From assembly GCF_007672725.1 (NCBI RefSeq), contig NZ_VDTC01000009.1, positions 88,588 through 152,587 of the forward strand: a stretch of DNA of 64,000 nucleotides, written 5' to 3'. Positions 17,675-25,428 of this stretch are shown here, piece after piece. The notes beneath the pieces are model-generated. The model saw nothing but the letters and a program-made list of their open reading frames with translations, ran no database searches and was not told where the DNA came from. The stretch is from Corynebacterium aurimucosum ATCC 700975 (GTDB taxonomy: Bacteria > Actinomycetota > Actinomycetes > Mycobacteriales > Mycobacteriaceae). A program made the position numbers and the translations under genes. Numbering within the stretch: position 1 is the stretch's first letter; every line of letters begins with the position of its first letter.

Positions 17675-18247
17675 GTGCTTCTTTCCGATCGTGATATTCG
17701 TGCCGCCATCGACTCAGAGGGGCCTGATGCCTTGGGTATTGAGCCTTATGACGCAGAGATGGTCCAGCCTTCCTCCATCGATGTGCGCCTAGACAAGTTC
17801 TTCCGCGTGTTTAATAACTCGCGCTACACGCACATCGACCCCAAGCAGGAGATGCCGGACCTCACCAGCGAGGTGGAGGTGGCTGAGGGCGATGCCTTCG
17901 TGCTGCATCCGGGTGAATTTGTGCTCGGTGCAACGCTGGAGAAGTTCACCCTGCCGGCCAACCTTGCAGGCCGCTTGGAGGGCAAGTCCTCCCTGGGGCG
18001 CTTGGGCCTGCTGACGCACTCCACGGCCGGATTCATTGATCCGGGTTTCTCCGGACACATCACGCTCGAGCTGTCTAACACCGCGAACTTGCCCATTACC
18101 TTGTGGCCGGGGATGAAGGTGGGCCAGCTGGCCATCTTCCAGATGTCCTCGCCGGCGCAGGCCCCGTATGGCTCCGGCGCGTTGGGGTCGAAGTATCAGG
18201 GTCAGCGCGGGCCTACACCGTCGAAGTCCTATCTAAACTTCCGCTAA
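17675..18247 (+). CDS. dcd: dCTP deaminase
   Basis: 190 residues, full length for the family. It converts dCTP to dUTP (and in some actinobacteria straight to dUMP) to feed dTTP synthesis in the cytosol. Visible family features: [12 protein letters not shown] at the N-terminus, [10 protein letters not shown], the active-site stretch [23 protein letters not shown] with the catalytic glutamate region just before it (AGRLEGKSS), and the C-terminal [12 protein letters not shown] lid. Start GTG 17675 is preceded by GGGGAGG. The mycobacterial enzyme is bifunctional; whether this one is cannot be judged here. Confidence 0.95.
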   Translation: MLLSDRDIRAAIDSEGPDALGIEPYDAEMVQPSSIDVRLDKFFRVFNNSRYTHIDPKQEMPDLTSEVEVAEGDAFVLHPGEFVLGATLEKFTLPANLAGRLEGKSSLGRLGLLTHSTAGFIDPGFSGHITLELSNTANLPITLWPGMKVGQLAIFQMSSPAQAPYGSGALGSKYQGQRGPTPSKSYLNFR

Positions 18248-18301
18248 ACAATCCGCATCTCGCCGGGCGAGACGGTAGCGCAGCGCCTAAAATAGCCGGT
18301 T

Positions 18302-19648
18302 ATGCGTATGACTGTTATTGGTACCGGCTACCTAGGTGCGACTCACGCCGCCTGTATGGCGGAGCTCGGCCACGAGGTACTCGGTGTAGATGTTGATGAA
18401 AACAAGATTGAAGCCCTCAAGAATGGCCGCGTGCCGTTCTACGAGCCCGGCCTTCCGGAGGTGCTCGAGCGCAACATCGAGGCCGGCCGCCTGGGTTTTT
18501 CCACCAGCTATGACGACGCCGCGGAGTTCGCCAACGTGCACTTCCTCGGCGTAGGAACCCCGCAGGCACACGGCTCCTATGCGGCGGACCTGACCTACGT
18601 GAAGTCCGTCATTTCGGAACTCGTGCCGCGCTTGAAGGGCGAGCACATCATCTTCGGTAAGTCCACCGTCCCAGTGGGCACTGCGGCACAGCTGCAGCAG
18701 ATGGCTAATGACCTCGCTCCGGAAGGCACAAGCGTGGAGATTGCCTGGAACCCGGAGTTCCTCCGCGAGGGCTACGCCGTCAAGGACACCATCACCCCGG
18801 ACCGCATCGTCCTCGGCGTCGGCGAGGCAGGGCTCGCCGACGGTGTAAGTAACGCCGAAGAGGTTGCCCGTGAGGTCTACGCCCAGCCGCTCGCGCAGAA
18901 CACCCCGTTCATCGTGACGGACCTGCAGACCGCGGAACTGGTGAAAGTCTCCGCCAACGCTTTCCTGGCCACCAAGATCTCCTTCATCAACGCAGTGTCA
19001 GAAATCTGCGAGATTGCCGGTGCGGACGTGGTCAAGCTTGCCGACGCCATCGGCTACGACGAACGCATCGGCCGCAAATTCCTCGGTGCGGGCTTGGGCT
19101 TCGGCGGCGGCTGCCTGCCCAAGGATATCCGCGCCTTCATGGCGCGCGCCGGCGAGCTGGGTGCGGACCAGGCTCTGACCTTCCTCCGTGAGGTCGACGC
19201 CATCAACATGCGCCGCCGCGATCGCGTCGTGGACTTGGCCAAGCAGGCTTTCGACGGATCCCTCCTCGGCCACCGCGTCACCGTTCTGGGCTGCGCTTTC
19301 AAGCCCAACTCGGACGACGTCCGCGATTCGCCAGCACTCTCCGTGGCCGGTTCGCTTTCCCTAGCAGGAGCCGCCGTGACGGTCTATGACCCGCAAGGTA
19401 TGGAGAACGCTAAGAAGGTGTTCCCGACGTTGAACTACGTGGCGTCGGCAAGCGCGGCACTCAAGGACACCGAGCTGGTCATCCTCGCCACCGAGTGGCA
19501 GGAATTTCGCGACCTCGACCCGGCTGAGGCTGGTGCACTCGTGGCCCGCCGCCACATTATCGACGGCCGCAACGTGCTCAGCGTCGATGCTTGGCGTGCC
19601 GCGGGCTGGACCGTCGAGGCGCTTGGTCGCGTCCTTCCGGCACAGTAA
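18302..19648 (+). CDS. UDP-glucose 6-dehydrogenase
   Basis: 448 residues. It oxidises UDP-glucose to UDP-glucuronate with two NAD+. The N-terminal NAD fold starts MRMTVIGTGYLGATHA (GxGxxG); the catalytic cysteine is in GGGCLPKDIRAF, and the C-terminal NAD-like domain has CAFKPNSDDVRDSPA. Length is typical of Ugd/TuaD/RkpK enzymes. The gene starts 54 nt after dcd on the same strand. Its last 71 bases overlap the end of the convergent YibE/F gene. The product may supply glucuronic acid for envelope glycans; no other glucuronate genes are in this window. Confidence 0.94.
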   Translation: MRMTVIGTGYLGATHAACMAELGHEVLGVDVDENKIEALKNGRVPFYEPGLPEVLERNIEAGRLGFSTSYDDAAEFANVHFLGVGTPQAHGSYAADLTYVKSVISELVPRLKGEHIIFGKSTVPVGTAAQLQQMANDLAPEGTSVEIAWNPEFLREGYAVKDTITPDRIVLGVGEAGLADGVSNAEEVAREVYAQPLAQNTPFIVTDLQTAELVKVSANAFLATKISFINAVSEICEIAGADVVKLADAIGYDERIGRKFLGAGLGFGGGCLPKDIRAFMARAGELGADQALTFLREVDAINMRRRDRVVDLAKQAFDGSLLGHRVTVLGCAFKPNSDDVRDSPALSVAGSLSLAGAAVTVYDPQGMENAKKVFPTLNYVASASAALKDTELVILATEWQEFRDLDPAEAGALVARRHIIDGRNVLSVDAWRAAGWTVEALGRVLPAQ

Positions 19649-20804
19649 ACGCCGCAATCACGGTGGTCAGCGGCACCGCGAGTGTCAAGGCCATCGCGCC
19701 CAGCAGGGAGCGCAGAACCTCCGTGGCGACGAGGTCGCTGGAGAGGATCTGCAGGGCTGGGCGCTGCGCCGCCGTGATGAGCATCAGCAGGGGAAGGGCC
19801 GCGCCGGTATAGGTCAGCACGATGGTGTACACCATGGAGGCGATATGGTCGCGGCCCACTTTCATCGCTGAGGTAAAGAGCGTGCCGGGCCCCACCGTCG
19901 GATCAGCGGCGTGCAGCTCGCGCACGGTGGAGGCCTGCGCCACCGCGATGTCGTTGAGGCTGCCGAGCGCACCGATGATGAACCCGCACAGTAGCACCCC
20001 CACGACGGAAACCCCCGGCATGTAGAGCAGCAGCTTGAGGTTATCCTCCGAGCTGGAACCCGTCAGTGCCGTGCTGCTTATCGACGCCCACCCCAACGCC
20101 CCCGACAACGCCAGCGCCACCACTGCGCCTCCCAGGGCGGAGGCTGATTTCCAGTTCACGCCGTGCACCAGCGGGACGGCGAGGAAGAGGATGGCCGCGC
20201 AGGTCACGAGCGCTAGTGGCAGCGCCGAATGGCCCTCAATGAGAGAGGGGATGAGGTAGAAGAAGACGATGGCCAAACTGATACCTAGGCCCAGCAGTGC
20301 TCGCAGTCCGTGCCAAGCGGCGAAGCCGACGATAACAAGGGCCGCGATGATAGCCCACAACGCAAGGTTTCCATTGCGCTGAAAATCAGCGAAGGCATAG
20401 GTGCCGTCGCTGGAGACGGTAAGAATTATCTCATCGCCCTGGTTTAAGGTCGGGTCGCTGGCCAGGCCGTGGAAGATGAGTTGGGTTTTGCGCCCCGTGT
20501 CCTCGCCGGAGGTCAGATCTATCAGTGCACGGGTGCAACTGGTGTCATCGTTTGCGGCAGGAATCAGCGGGGCTTCGTCGAAGGTTTGGCCGGCGTGGGG
20601 GTCGCTGCAAAGATGATGATCGATGCGGTCGACGGTTCCGGTCACCTGTGGCTGATTGAGCGCATAGGTAGCGAAGAAATCGGCGCTGGTGTGCTCGGAT
20701 GGCGGGGTGGTGGGGCGTAGTAGAAACAAACCCGCAAGCGTTATCAGAGCGGTGAGGCTAAGAAAACTGATGAGCCCAGTACGCCACGGATTCAGGTTAG
20801 TCAT
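19578..20804 (-). CDS. YibE/F-family multi-pass membrane protein
   Basis: 408 residues from ATG 20804 (MTNLNPW, with an AGG just upstream); an ATG 9 nt further out is possible. One N-terminal helix, an extracytoplasmic domain (about 30-145, containing VTGTVDRIDHHLC and NQGDEIILTV), then about seven helices including the conserved GFIIGALGSLNDIAVAQAST segment typical of YibE/F. The function of the family is unknown. The tail is basic (RRSSPRHAKHRR). Its 3' end overlaps ugd convergently by 71 bases, so the two mRNAs can pair. Confidence 0.85.
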   Translation of the reverse strand: MTNLNPWRTGLISFLSLTALITLAGLFLLRPTTPPSEHTSADFFATYALNQPQVTGTVDRIDHHLCSDPHAGQTFDEAPLIPAANDDTSCTRALIDLTSGEDTGRKTQLIFHGLASDPTLNQGDEIILTVSSDGTYAFADFQRNGNLALWAIIAALVIVGFAAWHGLRALLGLGISLAIVFFYLIPSLIEGHSALPLALVTCAAILFLAVPLVHGVNWKSASALGGAVVALALSGALGWASISSTALTGSSSEDNLKLLLYMPGVSVVGVLLCGFIIGALGSLNDIAVAQASTVRELHAADPTVGPGTLFTSAMKVGRDHIASMVYTIVLTYTGAALPLLMLITAAQRPALQILSSDLVATEVLRSLLGAMALTLAVPLTTVIAAFTVPEGRDQAPRRSSPRHAKHRR

Positions 20805-20925
20805 GCCTATCATTGTGAATGAGTTTCATTAAAAAGAAAACTAATGATGACGCGATCAACAAGTTATCCACAGGCTGGCGGCGGCGCCGTTGTGCGGTGC
20901 GGGTGGGGCGTTTAGCGTTGCTGGC

Positions 20926-22179
20926 ATGAACCTTGTGGAAGCGCATCTTCGCAGCCAGGCGGCGGGCATCGAGCTTGTCGCCGGCGTTGCGGGGCTCAGC
21001 TTCGAGCAGCTCCGGGCGTGGGGTCCGGAGTCTGCGGCACGCTCTCTGCTGGCGCTTTTCGACGTCTACTTTGCCTCCACCGCCTTCACCCGCAAACAGG
21101 CGCGTGCGGTTGCGGCCGCCCGTGCCAATGGGCACGACCTTCCCACGTTGCTTCTCATTGAACGCTTCGCGGGAAGGCTGAAGAAACAGCGCCAGGCGTG
21201 GGATCTGCGCATTGAGCTGTGCGGAATCACTGGCGATGAGAAGGCCGTGGCCCGCTATGCGCGCAAGCGCATTCGCGAGCTCAGCCCGCCGCCCACGCCG
21301 AAGCCGGGCGTGACAATTCGCCGTGGCAAGGAGCTATCCAAGCTCACGCTCACGGCCCCGGCGGCGCTCATCGAGGATTTGCGGCCCAATATCGATGAGG
21401 ACGATCCTGTGGGTTCCTTCACGGCCGCGTTTCGCGAGGGCCGCCTCGCCCGCCCCGTGGCCCAGACCCTCGCCGTCATGGAGCTTCCCGAGTACGCCAC
21501 AATCCTGGGTCGCCTCGGTGATCCCTCCACTCCGCGCCCCGATTCCGCGGCTCCAATACCCCCAATTTCTACTTCGGACCAGCCCTGCGCCGACGAGTCT
21601 CGGGACAACGCAGCCCCAGACCTCGGGGATATCGTGATTCAGCTATCCAACGGCGCCAAGATCACGGGCAAAGAGCTCATCGAGCGCGAGCTCGCCGAAG
21701 AAGGCCTCGTCATGATTGTTGACCGCGTCAAAGGCCCCGTGGAACTCCACCGCACCCAGCGCGTCGCCTCGGAGAAGCAGCGCATCATGGCCTGCGGCGA
21801 GCAACCCACCTGCGCCTGGGATCGCTGCCTGTGCGGCGCCGATTATTCCCAGATACACCACATCACAGAATGGAGACACGGCGGCGAAACGAACCCTGAG
21901 AACCTCACTCCGCTGTGCAAGTACCACAACGCCATCAATGGCCTCCCGGGCCGTGGCCGCATTGTGCGCGAAAACGGCAAGATTAAATGGGTACCGGCTG
22001 GGCCCCGCGATCCGCGTGAACCGGCCCACCCGCATCGCGCGCCGCGCGCCCAGCGCATCCGGGAGCATCGTGACGGCACCGCAAGCCAAAGCTGTACTGA
22101 GCCAAGCGCCCGCACACCCGCCGCGCCGCCGGCATCCACACCTTCCGAGCCGGGAAGCCCCGCTCCGCCCGACCGCTAG
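20926..22179 (+). CDS. DUF222 protein with C-terminal HNH nuclease domain
   Basis: 417 residues from ATG 20926; an open extension of 12 codons upstream seems non-coding. An N-terminal DUF222-like helical region is followed by an HNH domain with two CxxC-type metal sites: C..C before IHHITEWRHGGETNPENL and LCKYHNAING after. The tail (about 370-417) is disordered and rich in Pro, Ala and Arg. Such DUF222-HNH genes exist in many copies in actinobacteria, often as parts of mobile introns or inteins or free-standing, and their role is unknown. It diverges from the YibE/F gene. Confidence 0.85.
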   Translation: MNLVEAHLRSQAAGIELVAGVAGLSFEQLRAWGPESAARSLLALFDVYFASTAFTRKQARAVAAARANGHDLPTLLLIERFAGRLKKQRQAWDLRIELCGITGDEKAVARYARKRIRELSPPPTPKPGVTIRRGKELSKLTLTAPAALIEDLRPNIDEDDPVGSFTAAFREGRLARPVAQTLAVMELPEYATILGRLGDPSTPRPDSAAPIPPISTSDQPCADESRDNAAPDLGDIVIQLSNGAKITGKELIERELAEEGLVMIVDRVKGPVELHRTQRVASEKQRIMACGEQPTCAWDRCLCGADYSQIHHITEWRHGGETNPENLTPLCKYHNAINGLPGRGRIVRENGKIKWVPAGPRDPREPAHPHRAPRAQRIREHRDGTASQSCTEPSARTPAAPPASTPSEPGSPAPPDR

Positions 22180-22209
22180 TGCTCGAGGCAAGGGGCCTCG
22201 CACGCTTTT
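22179..22209 (+). terminator. Likely terminator after HNH gene
   Basis: GTGCTCGAGGC pairs with GCCTCGCAC (ends at 22203) around AAGGG, with a 2-base bulge, followed by GCTTTTG. Confidence 0.5.
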
Positions 22210-22259
22210 GCGCTGAGCGCGCCCCTTTACGCCTGCCCGATCGTGGGAAGCCTGGCCGT

Positions 22260-22280
22260 CAGTAGCGTGCAGGGCTACTG
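22260..22280 (-). terminator. Hairpin overlapping the alaT stop codon
   Basis: CAGTAGC (22260-22266) and GCTACTG (22274-22280) form 7 perfect pairs around a 7-base loop; the alaT stop codon lies in one arm. No T run follows, so strength is uncertain. Confidence 0.35.
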
Positions 22281-23498
22281 GCGGTAGCTCACCAGGAAGT
22301 TGCCGAGCCGCTCGATCGCGTTCTCCAGCTGCGAAGCCCACGGCAGCGTGACCACGCGGAAGTGATCCGGCGTGGGCCAGTTAAAGCCGGTGCCCTGCAC
22401 CATGAGGATTTTTTCGGCGCGCAGGATGTCGAGCATGAGCTTCGAGTCATCGTGAATCTCATACACGTCCGGATCCAGACGCGGGAAACAGTACAGCGCG
22501 CCCATCGGCTTCGTCACCGACACACCCGGAATCTCATTGAGCTTCTCGTATGCGACATTGCGCTGCTTGAGCAAGCGACCACCCTCACCGGTGAGCTCAT
22601 AAATCGACTGCCGCCCACCAAGTGCGACCTGAATCGCGTGCTGCGCCGGTACATTCGGGCACAGGCGCGTGCCCGCCAGCAAATCCAGGCCCTCAATGAA
22701 ACCGCGGGCATGGGACTTCGGGCCCGTCAGCACCATCCAGCCCGCGCGGTAGCCGGCCACGCGGTAGGCCTTCGACAGGCCATTAAACGTGATCGTCAGC
22801 AAGTCCGGCGCCAGGGAGGCAATCGAAATGTGCTTCGCACCGTCATAAAGAATGCGGTCATAAATCTCATCCGCCAGAATCAGCAGATTGTATTCGCGTG
22901 CTACCTCAACGATTTTCTGCAGCGTTTCACGCGAGTACACAGCACCCGTCGGGTTATTCGGATTAATGACCACAATTGCCTTGGTCTTCTCCGTTACTTT
23001 TGCGCGAATATCCTCAATGGACGGATTCCAATCATCCTCTTCATCGCACAAATAGTGCACGGGCGTGCCACCCGCCAGCGACGTCGCCGCCGTCCACAGG
23101 GGGTAGTCAGGGGCGGGGATGAGAACCTCATCGCCGTCGTCAAGCAGCGCCTGCGTGACCATCGAAATCAGTTCGGAGACGCCGTTGCCCAGGTACACGT
23201 CATTGACGTCGAAGCTGGGGAAATCCTCCAGCTCATAGCGCGTCACAATCGCGCGACGCGCCGGGATAATTCCCTTCGATGTGGAGTAGCCCTGGGAGGT
23301 CGGCAGCGCCGCAATCATGTCGCGCATGATGACGTCCGGCGCATCGAAACCAAACACTGCCGGGTTGCCGGTGTTGAGCTTCAAAATGCTGTGCCCGTCG
23401 AGCTCCATGCGCTCGGCCTCCGTGGAAACCTCGCCGCGAATATCGTAGGCAACGCCTTGTAGTTTGGTGGATTGATCAAAAATCCGGTTGTGTGTCAT
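22275..23498 (-). CDS. alaT: Alanine-type aminotransferase (PLP fold type I)
   Basis: 407 residues. A class I aminotransferase of the AlaT/AlaA type, transferring the amino group between glutamate and pyruvate in the cytosol. Visible: N-terminal RGEVSTEAERME, substrate loop SQGYSTSKGIIPARRAI, NGVSELISM, NPNNPTGAVYS, DEIYDRILYDG, the PLP lysine in NGLSKAYRVAGYRAGW, and the C-terminal arginine of FRVVTLPW that binds the carboxylate. The long, highly typical motif set gives good confidence in the AlaT subgroup, although a broader keto-acid range (valine synthesis, as in C. glutamicum) is likely. Confidence 0.9.
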   Translation of the reverse strand: MTHNRIFDQSTKLQGVAYDIRGEVSTEAERMELDGHSILKLNTGNPAVFGFDAPDVIMRDMIAALPTSQGYSTSKGIIPARRAIVTRYELEDFPSFDVNDVYLGNGVSELISMVTQALLDDGDEVLIPAPDYPLWTAATSLAGGTPVHYLCDEEDDWNPSIEDIRAKVTEKTKAIVVINPNNPTGAVYSRETLQKIVEVAREYNLLILADEIYDRILYDGAKHISIASLAPDLLTITFNGLSKAYRVAGYRAGWMVLTGPKSHARGFIEGLDLLAGTRLCPNVPAQHAIQVALGGRQSIYELTGEGGRLLKQRNVAYEKLNEIPGVSVTKPMGALYCFPRLDPDVYEIHDDSKLMLDILRAEKILMVQGTGFNWPTPDHFRVVTLPWASQLENAIERLGNFLVSYRQ

Positions 23499-23508
23499 GC
23501 CGGATATG

Positions 23509-24129
23509 TTACTTCTGGTTCCACTGCTCCAGCTTGCGTTTGGCCAGATTCATCGCATCGCCGGTGATTTCGCTTGCTTGACGACGCCTCTCCGCCCATT
23601 GCGCCTGCTCCAACGCCCGCATCTGCGCGCGTTCCTCCGCGCCCGCGGCCTTGAGCTCGCGCATGCGCTGGCGCTCGATCTGGCGCGGCGACGGGCGATG
23701 CCAGGATTCCGGGCCCACCTTGGCCACGTACAGCATGATCCACAACGCGGGGATGAGGAAAAGCAGGCCCGTTCCGGTCAGCGCGGCGGTGACGCCGGAC
23801 ATGGCACCGAAAGATGCAATCGAGCCGAACAACAACCCCAGCGTGCCTACCATGGCCGTGGCCAGTCGAGGCTTCTTCGTAGCCTGGTAGGCGCGCTCCA
23901 TTTCACCTTGGGAGTAGATCTTGAGCTCCGTGCTGGCTTTGGTGGGGATATCCATGAAGACGGCCGCCAGCTCGCGGCGAGTCGTCGCCTCCATTATCGC
24001 GTCGGTGCGCTGTTCAAACTCGTCCATCGATAGACGGCCTTCACCCAAGGCCTGGGCGAGGTCGTTGACGGCGTTGGTCCGTTCGGCGTCGGAAAGCCGC
24101 ATGCTGAAAGGATTAGTCACAATAGCCAT
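23509..24129 (-). CDS. DUF1707 membrane protein
   Basis: 206 residues. The N-terminal DUF1707 motif (MRLSDAERTNAVNDLAQALG to ELAAVFMDIP, about 10-65) is a small helical module found in actinobacterial membrane proteins. Then come two adjacent helices (about 93-142) and a basic, Gln/Glu/Arg-rich C-terminal region, probably coiled (about 150-206). Function unknown. It lies 10 nt upstream of alaT and 9 nt downstream of the antiporter on the same strand, so the three may be co-transcribed. Confidence 0.8.
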   Translation of the reverse strand: MAIVTNPFSMRLSDAERTNAVNDLAQALGEGRLSMDEFEQRTDAIMEATTRRELAAVFMDIPTKASTELKIYSQGEMERAYQATKKPRLATAMVGTLGLLFGSIASFGAMSGVTAALTGTGLLFLIPALWIMLYVAKVGPESWHRPSPRQIERQRMRELKAAGAEERAQMRALEQAQWAERRRQASEITGDAMNLAKRKLEQWNQK

Positions 24130-24138
24130 CCTAACAGC

Positions 24139-25359
24139 CTATTTAGCTTGCTCCTTTTCGCGAACGAGGCCGGATAGGAACGGGAAGATTGCGACGGTGA
24201 GGGCACCGCCGGCGATGAAGATCGAGGCCATTTCTGTATCGACGATGCCCGAACCCACCGCAAGCGTCATCACCGCCACGATGATGGGCAGGCCGGTCGC
24301 CGCATAGAGCGCCACTTGGAGGCGCTCGCGGGTGGTTTCGACGTCGGAGCCCGTGTGGTGGATATTTTCGCGCAGGAACACTGGCAGGCCGCGGGTCACC
24401 AGGATAAGAAGCGGGATGCCGAGGACCTTGAGGGGCTCGTCCACGATGACCTTCCAGTCAATCGCCATGCCGGAGACCACGAAGAAGACCGGGATGAGCA
24501 TGGAATAAAACACCACGTCGAGGCGGTTCTCCAAGCCCTTATGGAACTCGTCGGGCACGATGCGGTTCAGGATGATGCCCGCCGCGAAGGCACCCAGCAC
24601 GATATCGAGCTCAAAGACCGCGGTGACCGCCATGAGGATGGCCAGAATCAAAATGATGAGGCGCATGATGGTCTGGTTCGTTGAGCCCGCCCCGGAGATG
24701 AATGCGTCCTTGAACCACGGCATGAGCGTCGTAATGGCAAAGGGCATGATGGCCACGGCGACCGCGATTGCGATGAAGGCCAGAAGAATCAACATCGTGG
24801 TCCACGTGGAGCGCGTTCCCAAAAGGAGCGCCATCGCGGTAATCGGCGCGACCTCACCGATGGCGCCGTGGATGACCACGGAATCGCCTACCCGCGTGCC
24901 AAGCAGCTTGTCCTGCTTGAGCATCGGCGTGATGGTGCCCAGTGCCGTCGACGTCAAAGCAATTGCCATGACGATGGCACCCGGGATGTCATCCATGAGG
25001 AAGTACGCGCCGACGCCACACACCACCATGCAGATGAGCCACGTGGACAGCCCCGTCGCGGCTTCCTTCGACTTCAGACTGGCGAGGTCGATTTCAAAGC
25101 CCGCAAGCAGGAAGAGAGCCCCGACGCCGAGCTCCTTAATCATGCCGATGCCGGGGTCTTCATGGGCCAGGCCCAACATCGATGGACCGATGAGCATGCC
25201 GAAGAAAATGAGCAGCGCTACGGCCGGCATCTTTTTGCCCATGGCATGAGACACCAACGGCGCCAACAGCGCTACCGCCATAATCCATGCGAAGGACACC
25301 AGCGAGTTGGTGTAGTTGGTCTCGCCCGAGGCGAGGACGTAGGTTACGTCAGTTTGCAT
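24139..25359 (-). CDS. CPA2-family cation:proton antiporter
   Basis: 406 residues with about 12 membrane helices and no regulatory RCK or TrkA domain. Family marks: IGPSMLGL, LFLLAGFEIDL (the conserved acidic residue of KefB/NapA-type exchangers), an unwound-helix region ALTSTALGTITPML, and DIVLGAFAAGIILNR. It exchanges Na+ or K+ for H+ across the membrane; the ion cannot be told from sequence. It is the first gene of a probable transcript with the DUF1707 gene and alaT. Confidence 0.87.
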   Translation of the reverse strand: MQTDVTYVLASGETNYTNSLVSFAWIMAVALLAPLVSHAMGKKMPAVALLIFFGMLIGPSMLGLAHEDPGIGMIKELGVGALFLLAGFEIDLASLKSKEAATGLSTWLICMVVCGVGAYFLMDDIPGAIVMAIALTSTALGTITPMLKQDKLLGTRVGDSVVIHGAIGEVAPITAMALLLGTRSTWTTMLILLAFIAIAVAVAIMPFAITTLMPWFKDAFISGAGSTNQTIMRLIILILAILMAVTAVFELDIVLGAFAAGIILNRIVPDEFHKGLENRLDVVFYSMLIPVFFVVSGMAIDWKVIVDEPLKVLGIPLLILVTRGLPVFLRENIHHTGSDVETTRERLQVALYAATGLPIIVAVMTLAVGSGIVDTEMASIFIAGGALTVAIFPFLSGLVREKEQAK

Positions 25360-25428
25360 GGGGTAGAGCGTACCTGTGGCGCATCAGGCGCGCCTACCCC
25401 GTGCGTTGGTGGTGTGGTCGACGTCGCA

